A stretch of DNA of 64,000 nucleotides, taken from NCBI GenBank assembly GCA_026692665.1, contig JAPLOF010000022.1, positions 85,679 to 149,678 of the forward strand, written 5' to 3'. Positions 52,504-61,014 of this stretch are shown here, piece after piece. The DNA comes from Planctomycetota bacterium (GTDB taxonomy: Bacteria; Planctomycetota; UBA1135; GCA-002686595). Position 1 is the stretch's first letter, and each line of letters starts with the position of its first letter. The position numbers and the translations under genes are program-made. The notes under the pieces were generated by a model, which did not search any database, had not been told where the DNA came from, and saw only the letters and a program-made list of their open reading frames with translations.

Positions 52504-52650
52504 TAGCAGCCCGTTGAAAAAGTCCCTACTGCGGCTTCGCGGGCGCTCGCGCTGCTGCGTCGGGCTCGTCGGGCCGTGCTCAGCGGCCAGGAAGGCCGCC
52601 TCCGCCGTCCCTCCGTCGCCCTCCTTGCATCGCGAGCGCCCGCTTAGCCG
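52504..52650. repeat. Palindromic repeat element (MITE- or REP-like)
   Basis: About 147 bases, non-coding. It begins ctagcagcccgttgaaaaag, a sequence I recall as common at the ends of mobile elements in several bacterial groups (from memory, not checked). Inside is a perfect 13-base inverted repeat: gcgggcgctcgcg at 52539-52551 and cgcgagcgcccgc at 52631-52643, extendable to 16 of 17 matches. The transcript would form a large hairpin. It ends immediately before the displaced start of the YdjC gene. No terminal transposase gene is present. Confidence 0.7.
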
Positions 52651-52671
52651 ACATCCGCTCCGCGCCTCATC

Positions 52672-53505
52672 GTGAATGCCGACGACCTCGGCCTCTCGAC
52701 GGGCGTCGACCGCGCGATCTTCGAGGGCCACGACCGCGGCATCGTCACGAGCGCGAGCCTCATGGCGACCGGTCCGGCCTTCGAGCACGCCGTGGCCGGC
52801 TTGTCGAGTCGTCCGCGCCTGGGCTGCGGGATCCACCTCGTCCTCCACGAGGAGAAGCCGGCCCTGGATCCGGCGCGCATCCCGTCGCTGGTCGGTGCGG
52901 ACGGGCGCCTGAAGCCGCTGCGCGAGGCGGTGCGCGGTCTGCTCTTCGGAACGAGCGCTCCCGCCGAGATCGAAGCGGAGTACGCGGCCCAGATCCAGCG
53001 TGCGCTCGACCGGGGCATCCGTCCGAGCCATCTCGACAGCCACTGCCACCTGCACGCGTTCCCGGCCGTCGGTCCCATCGTGCATGCGCTCGGCGAGCGC
53101 TTCGGGATCGCCTGCGCGCGACAGCCCGAAGCGGGCTCCTGGTCCGACTACCGCGCCGCGCCGCTCGCGCGCTATCCGCTGGCGTTCCTGATCACCGCCA
53201 GCCAGCGTTTCACCCGGCGCCGCGTCGCCGTCGGGCTGCGCTCGCCCGACAAGTTCCTCGGCCTCGTGCACTCGGGCGCGCTCGACGTCGACTGGATGGT
53301 CCGCGCGATCGACGAGCTCGAGCCGGGGGTGGTCGCGGAGATCATGGTCCACCCCGGCGACGGGACGGGCGAGGGCGAGGCCGGTGGCGACCACGGTCCG
53401 TACCGCCGGCGCGTCGAGCTCGAGGCGGTGACCTCGCCCCGCGTGCTCGAGGCGATTCGCCGCCGCGGAGTCGAGCTGATCGACTACCGGGCCCTGGTGG
53501 GCTGA
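52672..53505 (+). CDS. YdjC/ChbG-family carbohydrate deacetylase, 5' end altered
   Basis: A 277-residue protein. The family normally starts with a short strand before NADD; here that strand (RLIV) is encoded just upstream, but no start codon precedes it after the in-frame TAG at 52645. Translation can begin only at GTG 52672, giving MNADDLGLSTG. The metal site DD (4-5), THLDSHCHLHAFP-like H motif (SHLDSHCHLH) and the late EIMVHPGD are present. The family removes acetyl groups from oligosaccharides such as chitooligosaccharides. The truncation probably costs about 3-5 residues. Confidence 0.88.
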   Translation: MNADDLGLSTGVDRAIFEGHDRGIVTSASLMATGPAFEHAVAGLSSRPRLGCGIHLVLHEEKPALDPARIPSLVGADGRLKPLREAVRGLLFGTSAPAEIEAEYAAQIQRALDRGIRPSHLDSHCHLHAFPAVGPIVHALGERFGIACARQPEAGSWSDYRAAPLARYPLAFLITASQRFTRRRVAVGLRSPDKFLGLVHSGALDVDWMVRAIDELEPGVVAEIMVHPGDGTGEGEAGGDHGPYRRRVELEAVTSPRVLEAIRRRGVELIDYRALVG

Positions 53506-53514
53506 GTCGGCCGC

Positions 53515-54513
53515 ATGCTGCACGTGGAGACGCGGGCGTTCGAGGCTCCGGACGCCGATCTCTACGTGGAGCTCGCGCGGCGCGCGTTCGAGGCGGTCCC
53601 GCTGTCGCAGCGCCAACGCGATACGGTCGAGCGCGTGGCCCACCTCCACGGTTCGGCGAACCCCGCGGGTCGAGCCTTCGTCGCGATCGCGCGCGTCGAC
53701 GGGCGCGGGGTCGGTCACCTGTCGGGACTGCCGGCGCACCACCTCGGCCGGGACGGGATCCGACGGATCGGATGGCAGGTCGGCTGCTTCGTCGTCGACC
53801 CGGCGGTGCAACGGCAGGGTGTGGGTCGTGGCCTCGTCGAGGCGCTGAGTCGCGAACTCGCGGCGCGGACTGCGGACTTCGTCTACACGTTCCCGAACCC
53901 GCGCTCGTTGCCCGTCTTCGAACGGCACGGGTACCAGCCCGTGGGCCGAGCGGCGACGCGGATCGCGCTCGGACGCCGACACCGCGCGGAGCGGTCTGGC
54001 GCGGTCCTGCTGGCCGGCGGCTTCGAGGCGCGGCCGATCGATGCGGCGGCTGCTCGCACCGTCCTCGCGGCCCTCGACGCCGCGCCCACCGAGCCCGGGA
54101 ACTTCGTTCGCGATCCAGCCTGGTTCGCATGGCGCTTCCTCGAGCCAGCCGTCGCGCCGGCGTATCGCTTCGCGCACCTGGTCCATCCCCGGCACGGTCA
54201 GCACGTCGTCGCGATCGCGGAACACGCCTTCCGCGGCGTGCGTTTCAGCGTGCTGGCCGACGCCTGCCCCGCCCTTTCGGCTCGGACGCTGCCCGGCGCG
54301 GTGCGTTGCGCGGCGAGCCTGGGAGCGAGCCGGTTCGTCTACTTCACGACGAACCTCCCAGCGATCTCGACCGGGTTCACCGCGCTCGGCTCGCGGATTC
54401 CCGCGCGCCTGGACCCGCGGCCGGTGGAGTTCCTCGCCTTGCCCGGGGATTCGATCGACGTCCGCGAACTCGGCACCGCGTCGATCCTGACCGCGGACTG
54501 GATGGGATTCTGA
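53515..54513 (+). CDS. GNAT-family N-acetyltransferase
   Basis: A 332-residue protein from ATG 53515. The N-terminal part (about 1-150) is a GNAT domain with the acetyl-CoA pyrophosphate loop VQRQGVGRGLVEAL and following FVYTFPNPRSLPVFERHGY. The second half (about 165-332) looks like a degenerate GNAT-like domain ending in a TADWMGF tail, as in some two-domain acetyltransferases. The acceptor is unknown. It follows the YdjC gene by nine bases and converges with the next gene. Confidence 0.85.
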   Translation: MLHVETRAFEAPDADLYVELARRAFEAVPLSQRQRDTVERVAHLHGSANPAGRAFVAIARVDGRGVGHLSGLPAHHLGRDGIRRIGWQVGCFVVDPAVQRQGVGRGLVEALSRELAARTADFVYTFPNPRSLPVFERHGYQPVGRAATRIALGRRHRAERSGAVLLAGGFEARPIDAAAARTVLAALDAAPTEPGNFVRDPAWFAWRFLEPAVAPAYRFAHLVHPRHGQHVVAIAEHAFRGVRFSVLADACPALSARTLPGAVRCAASLGASRFVYFTTNLPAISTGFTALGSRIPARLDPRPVEFLALPGDSIDVRELGTASILTADWMGF

Positions 54514-54529
54514 CCGTCCGCGGCGGAGC

Positions 54530-56296
54530 TCAGCGCAGCATCCAGGCCGCGCGCTCGAACGCCAGGCCTCGTTCGATCACCTCACGCTCCTCGCGTGGGC
54601 GGCTCTCGACGAACGCCTCGCCTCCGGCCGGATCGAGGATGTAGGCGCGCCAGACGCGCCAACCGAATCCGAAGAGGAAGTCCGCGCGCCATTCCGCGGG
54701 TACGCGTTGCTCGATCTGCTCGACCAGGCGGTCACGCCTGTAGCGCTGACCGAGCCCGGTGCGGCCGAGCGCGCGGCTGAACCCGGCGCGCATCTCGGGC
54801 GGGACCTCGCCGATGCCGGCGAAGGCGGCCGGCACGTCGTAACCGGGCATCGGGTGCAGATGATGGCCGAGGCCGAGCACCGCCTGGTCGAAGCGGTCGC
54901 CGAAGGCGTCGCGCGAGACGGCGATCACCGATTCGAGCGGCAGGCCGCTGTGCTCGAACACCGAGTGCGCGATCGAGGCCGGCAGCAGGTACGTCGGATC
55001 GTCGAGGCTCAGCATGGCCTGGATCTTGTCCTTCTCCGTGCCCGCGAGGTGGTTCACGAGCTGGTCGAAGTACTCGACGAAGTCGTAGCCCTTGGCGCGC
55101 GCGAGGTACCGGGCGTTCTCCGCCAGCCTGTCGGGCCGCGCGGTCGCGACGAGGCGGAAGACGTCGGCGGCGCCGGCTGCGACGAGCAACGCCAGCGCCG
55201 TCACGCCGAGCACGCGCTTGCGATCGAGCAGGGCGTCGATCGCCGCGGCCGCGAGCACGATCCCGAAGAACCACACCGGGCACATCCGCCACCAGATGAG
55301 CCAGATGCCGTTCATCGAGACGGCCAGCCCGCTCCCGAGGTAGATCGCCATGTAGACGGCGAGGTAGGCCAGGATGCCGGACGCCGCGAGGCGCGCACGC
55401 CGCTCGCGCAGGAGCAGAACGGCCGCGCCGGCGAGCGTTCCGACCAGGACGAGCTGCAGCCAGTCGTCGACGCGACCCGTGTCGCGCAGGGGGACCAGGA
55501 GGTCGGTGACAGCCGTCCATGGGCTCGGATGCTCGCGCTCGACGAGGCCGAACCCCCGCACGCGCACGGCGTCGAGCCCGACGAGCCGGAGCATCACGAA
55601 CAGCGGGATCGCGCCGATCAGTGCGCCGAGGACCGCGAGCGAGAGGCCTACGCCGAAGAGCCTGCGCCTGAGGCCGAAGATCAGCATGAGCCCCGCGGCA
55701 CCGATGGCTCCCAGCGCGACGAGCGAGAAGTACAGGCCGAAGCCGCTCGCGAGCCCGAGCAGGAACCAGTCGCGGCGTCCGTACCCGTGGGCGCGCAGGA
55801 TCCGGAAGGTCGATACGAGGATCCCGCCCTGGAAGACGAGCGCCTCGAAGTGCGTCCCGATCGAGACCAGCGAGAACCGCAACCAGGCATCGGGGCACAG
55901 GACGAAGAGGACGCCGAAGATCGTCGCCGCCCGGCGGCCGAAAGCCTCGAAGGCGAGCAGGAAGCCCGCCAAGAGCACCAGGGAAGTCGTCGCGATCGCC
56001 ACGAGCTTCGCCGCCAGGATGCTCTCGCCCACCAGGAGGAACGCGAGCGCGCGCAGGTGGCAGATCACGAACCCGCCGCCCTCGTGGTAGGCGTAGGCGA
56101 GCTGGTGGTAGGGGATCGACGTCCCGTCGACGATCGCCTTCGCGACGCCGCCCTTCCCGAGCTCCTCGCCGTAGAAGAACACGTCCGCGCAGGACAGCAC
56201 GAGCAGTCCGCGCACCAGCACGAGGAAGGCGAGGATCGGCAAGAGGCCGCGCCACGGGGAGGCGGGCGCCTCGAGACCTGGCCGCGGCTCAACCAT
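54530..56296 (-). CDS. Polytopic membrane protein, GT-C-like
   Basis: A 588-residue membrane protein from ATG 56296, overlapping the sulfatase gene by eight bases. About ten hydrophobic segments occupy residues 18-390, after which a soluble C-terminal region of about 200 residues follows. Early acidic residues in DVFFYGEELGKGG, in the first external loop, are in the position of GT-C catalytic acids, so an ArnT/GT39-like transferase is possible. No motif is decisive. The coupling to a sulfatase-like lipoprotein suggests joint action at the envelope. Confidence 0.68.
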   Translation of the reverse strand: MVEPRPGLEAPASPWRGLLPILAFLVLVRGLLVLSCADVFFYGEELGKGGVAKAIVDGTSIPYHQLAYAYHEGGGFVICHLRALAFLLVGESILAAKLVAIATTSLVLLAGFLLAFEAFGRRAATIFGVLFVLCPDAWLRFSLVSIGTHFEALVFQGGILVSTFRILRAHGYGRRDWFLLGLASGFGLYFSLVALGAIGAAGLMLIFGLRRRLFGVGLSLAVLGALIGAIPLFVMLRLVGLDAVRVRGFGLVEREHPSPWTAVTDLLVPLRDTGRVDDWLQLVLVGTLAGAAVLLLRERRARLAASGILAYLAVYMAIYLGSGLAVSMNGIWLIWWRMCPVWFFGIVLAAAAIDALLDRKRVLGVTALALLVAAGAADVFRLVATARPDRLAENARYLARAKGYDFVEYFDQLVNHLAGTEKDKIQAMLSLDDPTYLLPASIAHSVFEHSGLPLESVIAVSRDAFGDRFDQAVLGLGHHLHPMPGYDVPAAFAGIGEVPPEMRAGFSRALGRTGLGQRYRRDRLVEQIEQRVPAEWRADFLFGFGWRVWRAYILDPAGGEAFVESRPREEREVIERGLAFERAAWMLR

Positions 56297-58430
56297 CGCG
56301 GAAAGGCCGCTTCTCGGCATAGAGCGCGCGACGCGCGGCCCACTCGGCCACGAGGGCCGGGTCGGCGCTCGCGCCGGCGGCGCGCAGTGCCTCGTCGAGC
56401 GTGGCGAGGGCCTCGTCGAACCGGCCCGATTCGGCGTACGCGGCGGCCAGCGTGTCGAGGTCGTCCGGATTCGAGCGGCCGCGAGACGCGATCACCGCCT
56501 CGGCCAACTGGACTGCGCGCTTTCCGTCGCGGGCATCGTCCGCCGGATTCGTGGCCAGTTCCCAGGCCAGGAACAGAGTCAGACCCTGCTCCTCGGGCCG
56601 CGCCGCATGCGCTTCCGAGAGCACGGCGACGGACTCCGCGCCGCGTCCGAGGTTGCGCAGGAGCTTCGCCAGGCTCAACGCATAGGAGGCGTGGCGCGGT
56701 TTCTTCGCGATCACCTGTCGCAACGCGGCGACGGCCTCTTCCTCGCGCTGGAGGCGCACGAGGGACCAGGCTTTCGCGGCGAGCGGCAGGTAGCCCTCGG
56801 GCCGCAGCGCCATCGCGCGGTCGAAGTCCAGGACGGCGGCTTCCTGGTCGCCGGCCGCGGAATGAGCCAGGCCGAGGAAGTAGTGCGCCTGATCGAGCGT
56901 CTTGTCGAGTTGCAGAGCACGCTCCAGGGCCGCGATCGCCTCGGCGTGGCGGTTCGCCATCTGGAGAGCCATGCCGAGCTGCTGGTGCATCTGCGCGCCG
57001 CGCGGCCAGGCCTGGACCGCGCGCTGGAGGAGCGGGATCGCGCGCTCGGGCTGACCGTGTTGCGCGAAGCCCACGCCGCGCGAGAAGTCGTCGTGGACCT
57101 GGAGCATCGCGCGCGGCGCGGCGAGGTCGTCCGGCATCTCCCCGGACGCGGCCGAGGACTGCGCGTAGCCCAAGCTCGAGAGCCGGCTCTGCAACTCCTC
57201 GTCGACCTTGGCCGACGAGTTCGCACGCGGCGTGAACCCGGTGCGCACGGCGGCGAGCTCGCGATCGAGCTTCGCCGCGCGCTCGGGTTCGCTGCGCCGG
57301 AGATCGGTCTGTTCGCCCGGATCGCGGGCGTGGTCGTAGAGCTCCGGATCGCTCGAGTGGATGTAGCGCCAGCCGTCCATGAGCAGCGTGCGCAGCGGGC
57401 TCCACCCGAACGCGAGCCAGCCGTACTCGCTCTCGCCGTAGATCGGACGCGGCGCCAGGGCCTGGCCGCGCAGGGCCGGGACGAGGCTGCGTCCGCTGCC
57501 GACGAGGGGCAGGCCGCACAGTTCCAGGATCGTGGGTGCCACGTCCGCCATCTCGACCGGCGTCCCCGGCGTGCGCGGCGCGAGACCGGGCGCGGACACG
57601 ATCAGCGGAATGCGCATCGTCGCGTCGTAAACGAAGAGCCCGTGCGTCGCTTCTCCGTGCTCGCCCAGCGACTCGCCGTGGTCGGCGACCGCGACGACGA
57701 TCGTGTTCTCGAGCGCACCCCGCGCCTTCAAGACGGCCAGCAGGCGGCCTATCTGGTCGTCCATGAACGCGATCTCGCCGTCGTACGGGCTCTTGAGCCG
57801 GCTCTTCCACGGCTCGGGCGGCTCGTACGTCGAGTGCGGGTCGTAGTAGTGGACCCAGGCCAGGAACGGCTCGCGCGCGCCGCGCAGCCACTCGATCGCG
57901 GCGTCGGTCGTCGCATCCCCGATCCGCTGCGGCGGCTCGGCATCGCCTTCGGCGTCCACGACCGACATCCGATCGTCGTAGACTTCGAACCCGCGGGCGA
58001 GTCCGAACGCCGAATCGAGAACGGCTGCCGACACGAACGCGCCCGTGCTCCAGCCCGCCTTGTGCAGGATCTCGGCCGCGTGCGGCACGTCCGGCCCGAG
58101 TGCGTTGCGTCCGTTGTCGTGGATCCCGTGTTCGGGCGGCTGCAGCCCAGTCCACAGGGTCGTGTGCGTGGGCAGCGTCAGGGGGACCGGCGCGTAGGCC
58201 CGTTCGAAGCGCGCGCCCCGCGCCGCGATCCCGTCCAGGTTCGGCGTGTGGGCGGCCGCGTGTCCGTAGCACCCGAGCCGATCCGCGCGCGTCGTGTCCA
58301 GGCTCAGCACGAGCACGTTCGGGCGCGGCGCGCCGGGCGCGACGACCCCGTCCTTCGAGCCCTCGCCGCAGCCGGACGAGAGGAAGAGAGCCAGCATGCT
58401 CGCGCTTCCGATCCAGGCCGTTCTCCGCAT
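56289..58430 (-). CDS. Sulfatase-like lipoprotein with TPR domain
   Basis: A 713-residue lipoprotein; ATG 58430 gives a signal ending in LFLSSGCGEG. The alkaline-phosphatase-fold domain (about 38-400) has VLSLDTTRADRLGCYG, VHYYDPHSTYEPP and VAVADHGESLGEHG for metal binding. The position that carries formylglycine-forming Cys or Ser in sulfatases (CxPSR) reads TLPTH (85-89), with Thr as possible nucleophile. TPR repeats (about 440-690) follow, e.g. LGLAHSAAGDQEAAV. It may act as a phospho- or sulfo-group transferase or hydrolase at the outer membrane. Confidence 0.88.
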   Translation of the reverse strand: MRRTAWIGSASMLALFLSSGCGEGSKDGVVAPGAPRPNVLVLSLDTTRADRLGCYGHAAAHTPNLDGIAARGARFERAYAPVPLTLPTHTTLWTGLQPPEHGIHDNGRNALGPDVPHAAEILHKAGWSTGAFVSAAVLDSAFGLARGFEVYDDRMSVVDAEGDAEPPQRIGDATTDAAIEWLRGAREPFLAWVHYYDPHSTYEPPEPWKSRLKSPYDGEIAFMDDQIGRLLAVLKARGALENTIVVAVADHGESLGEHGEATHGLFVYDATMRIPLIVSAPGLAPRTPGTPVEMADVAPTILELCGLPLVGSGRSLVPALRGQALAPRPIYGESEYGWLAFGWSPLRTLLMDGWRYIHSSDPELYDHARDPGEQTDLRRSEPERAAKLDRELAAVRTGFTPRANSSAKVDEELQSRLSSLGYAQSSAASGEMPDDLAAPRAMLQVHDDFSRGVGFAQHGQPERAIPLLQRAVQAWPRGAQMHQQLGMALQMANRHAEAIAALERALQLDKTLDQAHYFLGLAHSAAGDQEAAVLDFDRAMALRPEGYLPLAAKAWSLVRLQREEEAVAALRQVIAKKPRHASYALSLAKLLRNLGRGAESVAVLSEAHAARPEEQGLTLFLAWELATNPADDARDGKRAVQLAEAVIASRGRSNPDDLDTLAAAYAESGRFDEALATLDEALRAAGASADPALVAEWAARRALYAEKRPFRDG

Positions 58431-58510
58431 CCCGACGAGGCTATCCCGGCCGCGCGCCCGCGTCGACGACGGCGGCGACGGCACCGCTTTCCATCGCGTA
58501 GGATGCGGCG

Positions 58511-59893
58511 ATGTCGCTCATCGAACCGCGCACTCTGAAGGGCTTCCGGGACTACCTGCCGGAGGCCCAGATCCCGCGCGAATGGCTGATCGAGACCGCG
58601 AAGCGCGTCTACCGCTCGTACGGGTTCCTGCCCATCGACACCCCGGCCCTCGAGTACGAGGAGATCCTCACCGGCAAGGGCGGCGAGGAGAGCGACAAGC
58701 AGATGTACCGCTTCGAGGACCACGGCGGGCGGAAGGTCGCGCTGCGGTTCGACCTGACCGTGCCGCTGGCGCGGTTCGTGGCGCAGCACTCGAACGCGCT
58801 CGGGATGCCGTTCAAGCGCTACCACATCGCCTCGGTGTGGCGCGGCGAGAACACGCAGCGCGGCCGCTACCGCGAGTTCATGCAGTGCGACTTCGACACG
58901 ATCGGGACGGAGAGCATCGCGGCGGACATCGAGACGGTGCTGGTCGTGCACGACCTGATGAAGGCGATCGGTGTTGAGCACTTCATGGTCCGGATCAACA
59001 ACCGGAAAGTCCTCAATGGGATCCTCGACATGCATGGCGTTCGCAATCACTCGGTTCCAATCCTCCGCGCGCTAGACAAGATTGAGAAGATTGGGCCCGA
59101 CCGGGTCATCGCCGAGATCGTGGCTGCCACCGGGATGGACGGCGCCGCCGCCTTGCAGCTTGTAACGAAGTCCGGTGGGTTCGGGCTCATGGGTATGCAA
59201 GTGCTACCCGGCCATGCCTGGTCTGAGGATGCCGTACTTCGCGCGCTCGACATTATCGAATCCGAGACTCGGACTTCAGAGACCGCTCAGCAGGGTATCG
59301 CCGACCTCCGAGCCGTCTTCCTTGGACTACGGACTGTCGGAGTCTTCCCGGCCCACGCAACTCTGGATCTGAACATTGCGCGTGGCCTCGACTATTACAC
59401 CGGCACGATCATCGAGACGTCGCTCGGCGAGTTGCCCGGAATCGGCAGCGTCTGCTCCGGCGGTCGCTACAACGACCTCGCAAACCTCTACACCAAAGAA
59501 CGCCTGCCTGGGATCGGGGCATCGCTCGGCCTTGATAGACTTCTGGCCGCGCTCGAAGAACTGAAGAAGCTCCCGACGTCACGCGCCACCGCCCCGATCT
59601 TCGTACCGTGGTTCGATGAGGCGCGCTTCCACGACTACCTCGCCTTCACTGCACTGCTCCGCAAGAGCGGCCTCGGCGTCGAACTCTACCCCGAGCCGAA
59701 GAAGCTGAAGGCGCAGCTCCAGTACGCCGATCGCCGCGGTTTCACCTACGCGATCGTGATCGGCAGCGACGAATGGGTCTCGGGTTCCTGCCAGGTCAAG
59801 AACCTGAAGACGGGCGAGAGCGCCGTCGTCTCGCGGCTCGACGAGACGAACGACGCTCTCAACCCCGACTTGCTCGCACGCCTCCGAGCCTGA
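58511..59893 (+). CDS. hisS: Histidyl-tRNA synthetase
   Basis: A 460-residue class II aminoacyl-tRNA synthetase. Motif 1 is around GFLPIDTPALE, motif 2 is YHIASVWRGENTQRGRYREF, the histidine-specific motifs are ARGLDYYTG and VCSGGRYNDL, and motif 3 is GASLGLDRLL. The C-terminal anticodon-binding domain ends in SDEWVSGSCQVKNLKTG. The length is normal. About 58965-59570 has markedly less GC-rich codon choice (att, gtt, cta, tca, aga) than both flanks, suggesting gene conversion. Confidence 0.97.
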   Translation: MSLIEPRTLKGFRDYLPEAQIPREWLIETAKRVYRSYGFLPIDTPALEYEEILTGKGGEESDKQMYRFEDHGGRKVALRFDLTVPLARFVAQHSNALGMPFKRYHIASVWRGENTQRGRYREFMQCDFDTIGTESIAADIETVLVVHDLMKAIGVEHFMVRINNRKVLNGILDMHGVRNHSVPILRALDKIEKIGPDRVIAEIVAATGMDGAAALQLVTKSGGFGLMGMQVLPGHAWSEDAVLRALDIIESETRTSETAQQGIADLRAVFLGLRTVGVFPAHATLDLNIARGLDYYTGTIIETSLGELPGIGSVCSGGRYNDLANLYTKERLPGIGASLGLDRLLAALEELKKLPTSRATAPIFVPWFDEARFHDYLAFTALLRKSGLGVELYPEPKKLKAQLQYADRRGFTYAIVIGSDEWVSGSCQVKNLKTGESAVVSRLDETNDALNPDLLARLRA

Positions 59894-59935
59894 TCCCGAG
59901 CGCCTCAGTTCGCGCGGGACCCGGCGCGGCGGCGT

Positions 59936-60313
59936 TCAGCCGGTCGACACCGCGATCTTGCGCTGCGCCGGCTGCTTCCGCGGCACGAGCAGGCGCACGA
60001 GGCCGTCCTTGCACGACGCCTGGATCGCGCCGGCGTCGGCCGTGTCGGTCAGGTGGAACGCGCGTACGTACCCGGTCGCGACCGCGTCCATCTCGCCCTC
60101 CGCGCGCGACGACGCGCGCGGCAGGCAGGCCTTCCCGCGGATCGAGAGCACGTCGCGTTCGATCGTGATCTCCACCGCCGCGGCATCCACGCCCGGCATC
60201 TCGGCCACGACGTGCACGCCGTCCTCGCCTTCCCACACGTCGCAGGCCGGCGTCGCCTTCGCGACCGTCGGCTCGGCGACCGTCGCGCAACCGTTCTTCA
60301 TTTCGCAGTTCAT
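59936..60313 (-). CDS. Hsp20-family small heat-shock protein
   Basis: A 125-residue ATP-independent holdase with an alpha-crystallin domain: the signature [19 protein letters not shown] is near the family's A-x-x-x-G-V-L region, and the domain ends in [17 protein letters not shown] strand ([16 protein letters not shown]). Cysteines at the N-terminus (NCEMKNGC) are unusual. It is second in a two-gene unit, 14 bases after the other hsp20, and shares its promoter at 60822. Confidence 0.88.
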   Translation of the reverse strand: MNCEMKNGCATVAEPTVAKATPACDVWEGEDGVHVVAEMPGVDAAAVEITIERDVLSIRGKACLPRASSRAEGEMDAVATGYVRAFHLTDTADAGAIQASCKDGLVRLLVPRKQPAQRKIAVSTG

Positions 60314-60327
60314 GTTCGTGCTCCGGA

Positions 60328-60771
60328 TCAGGTGGTTTGGATCGGGATGCGGCGCGGCTTCTCGGCCGCCGACCGCGGGAGCTCCATCTCGAGCACGCCG
60401 TTCGCGACGCGCGCCTTCACCGCGTCCGCCTCGACGGCGAAGGGCAGCTGCAACGTCCGCGCGAACTTCGCGCTCGCGCGTTCGCGCAGGAGCCAGCGGT
60501 CGCCGCTCTGCGGGCCCGCCACGGCGGTCGTGCCGCGAATCGTCAGCGCGTCACCCTCGACCGTGATCTCGAGGTCCTCGGGCTTCACGCCCGGGACGAG
60601 TGCGCGCAGGCGCAGGCCGTCGCCCTCGTTCCATACGTCGATCGCGGGACCGGCGCTCGCGCCGCCGAGGGCGACGCCGCCGCGCTCGAGGCTCGCCTGG
60701 AGTCGCTCGAGCTCTTCGAAGGGGCTCCAGGAACCGGGGTTCCGGAGGTGGAGATGTCGGATGCCGTACAT
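60328..60771 (-). CDS. Hsp20-family small heat-shock protein
   Basis: A 147-residue small heat-shock protein, first gene of the hsp20 pair. ATG 60771 ([15 protein letters not shown]) has agga upstream. The alpha-crystallin domain (about 44-140) contains [37 protein letters not shown] and the conserved [12 protein letters not shown] (A-x-x-x-G-V-L type). The C-terminal RRIPIQTT carries an I-x-I-like anchor motif. A sigma-54-like promoter and leader hairpin precede it. Confidence 0.92.
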   Translation of the reverse strand: MYGIRHLHLRNPGSWSPFEELERLQASLERGGVALGGASAGPAIDVWNEGDGLRLRALVPGVKPEDLEITVEGDALTIRGTTAVAGPQSGDRWLLRERASAKFARTLQLPFAVEADAVKARVANGVLEMELPRSAAEKPRRIPIQTT

Positions 60772-60789
60772 GGGGGTCGTCCTCGTGAG

Positions 60790-60806
60790 CCCGGCACCAT
60801 GCCGGG
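60790..60806 (-). promoter_or_regulatory. Leader hairpin of the hsp20 pair
   Basis: cccggca-cca-tgccggg: a perfect seven-pair stem with a three-base loop, lying between the predicted transcription start (about 60810) and the ribosome site of the first hsp20 gene. It would form at the very 5' end of the mRNA. It may stabilise the message; its high GC makes melting at physiological temperature unlikely, so a simple RNA thermometer is not favoured. Confidence 0.55.
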
Positions 60807-60821
60807 TGATGAACCGGGGAA

Positions 60822-60837
60822 AGCAAGGTGGGTGCCA
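60822..60837 (-). promoter_or_regulatory. Sigma-54-type promoter for the hsp20 pair
   Basis: On the minus strand the sequence reads tggcac-ccacc-ttgct, matching the RpoN consensus TGGCAC-N5-TTGCW in every fixed position, with GG and GC separated by the required ten bases; the preceding base pair is also T. It ends about 50 bases upstream of the first hsp20 ATG. Such a promoter would require an enhancer-binding activator; none is encoded in this window. Confidence 0.75.
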
Positions 60838-61014
60838 ACCTCCGTAGCGCCCCCCGGAGGGGCTTCCGCGCCGGGATCGCGCCAAAATGGCGCCAGGCGA
60901 GCCATACTGGCAGGCGTTGCTGCCCGGCGCCTCCCGTCACCCGGCGCAGGCACATGGAATGCCTGTTGTAGGACTCGGCCAGCTCGGCGAGCCTGCGCCC
61001 CGAGTTCTCCACCC

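Noticed and set aside
60879..60893. Inverted repeat gcgcca-aaa-tggcgc upstream of the hsp20 promoter as an HrcA CIRCE site
   Set aside because: CIRCE requires TTAGCACTC-N9-GAGTGCTAA; neither arm matches. It could be an activator site, but nothing supports a specific one.
60909..60922. tggcag-gcg-ttgct upstream of the DnaJ gene as a sigma-54 promoter
   Set aside because: The GG and GC are separated by eight bases, not ten, so RpoN could not recognise it.
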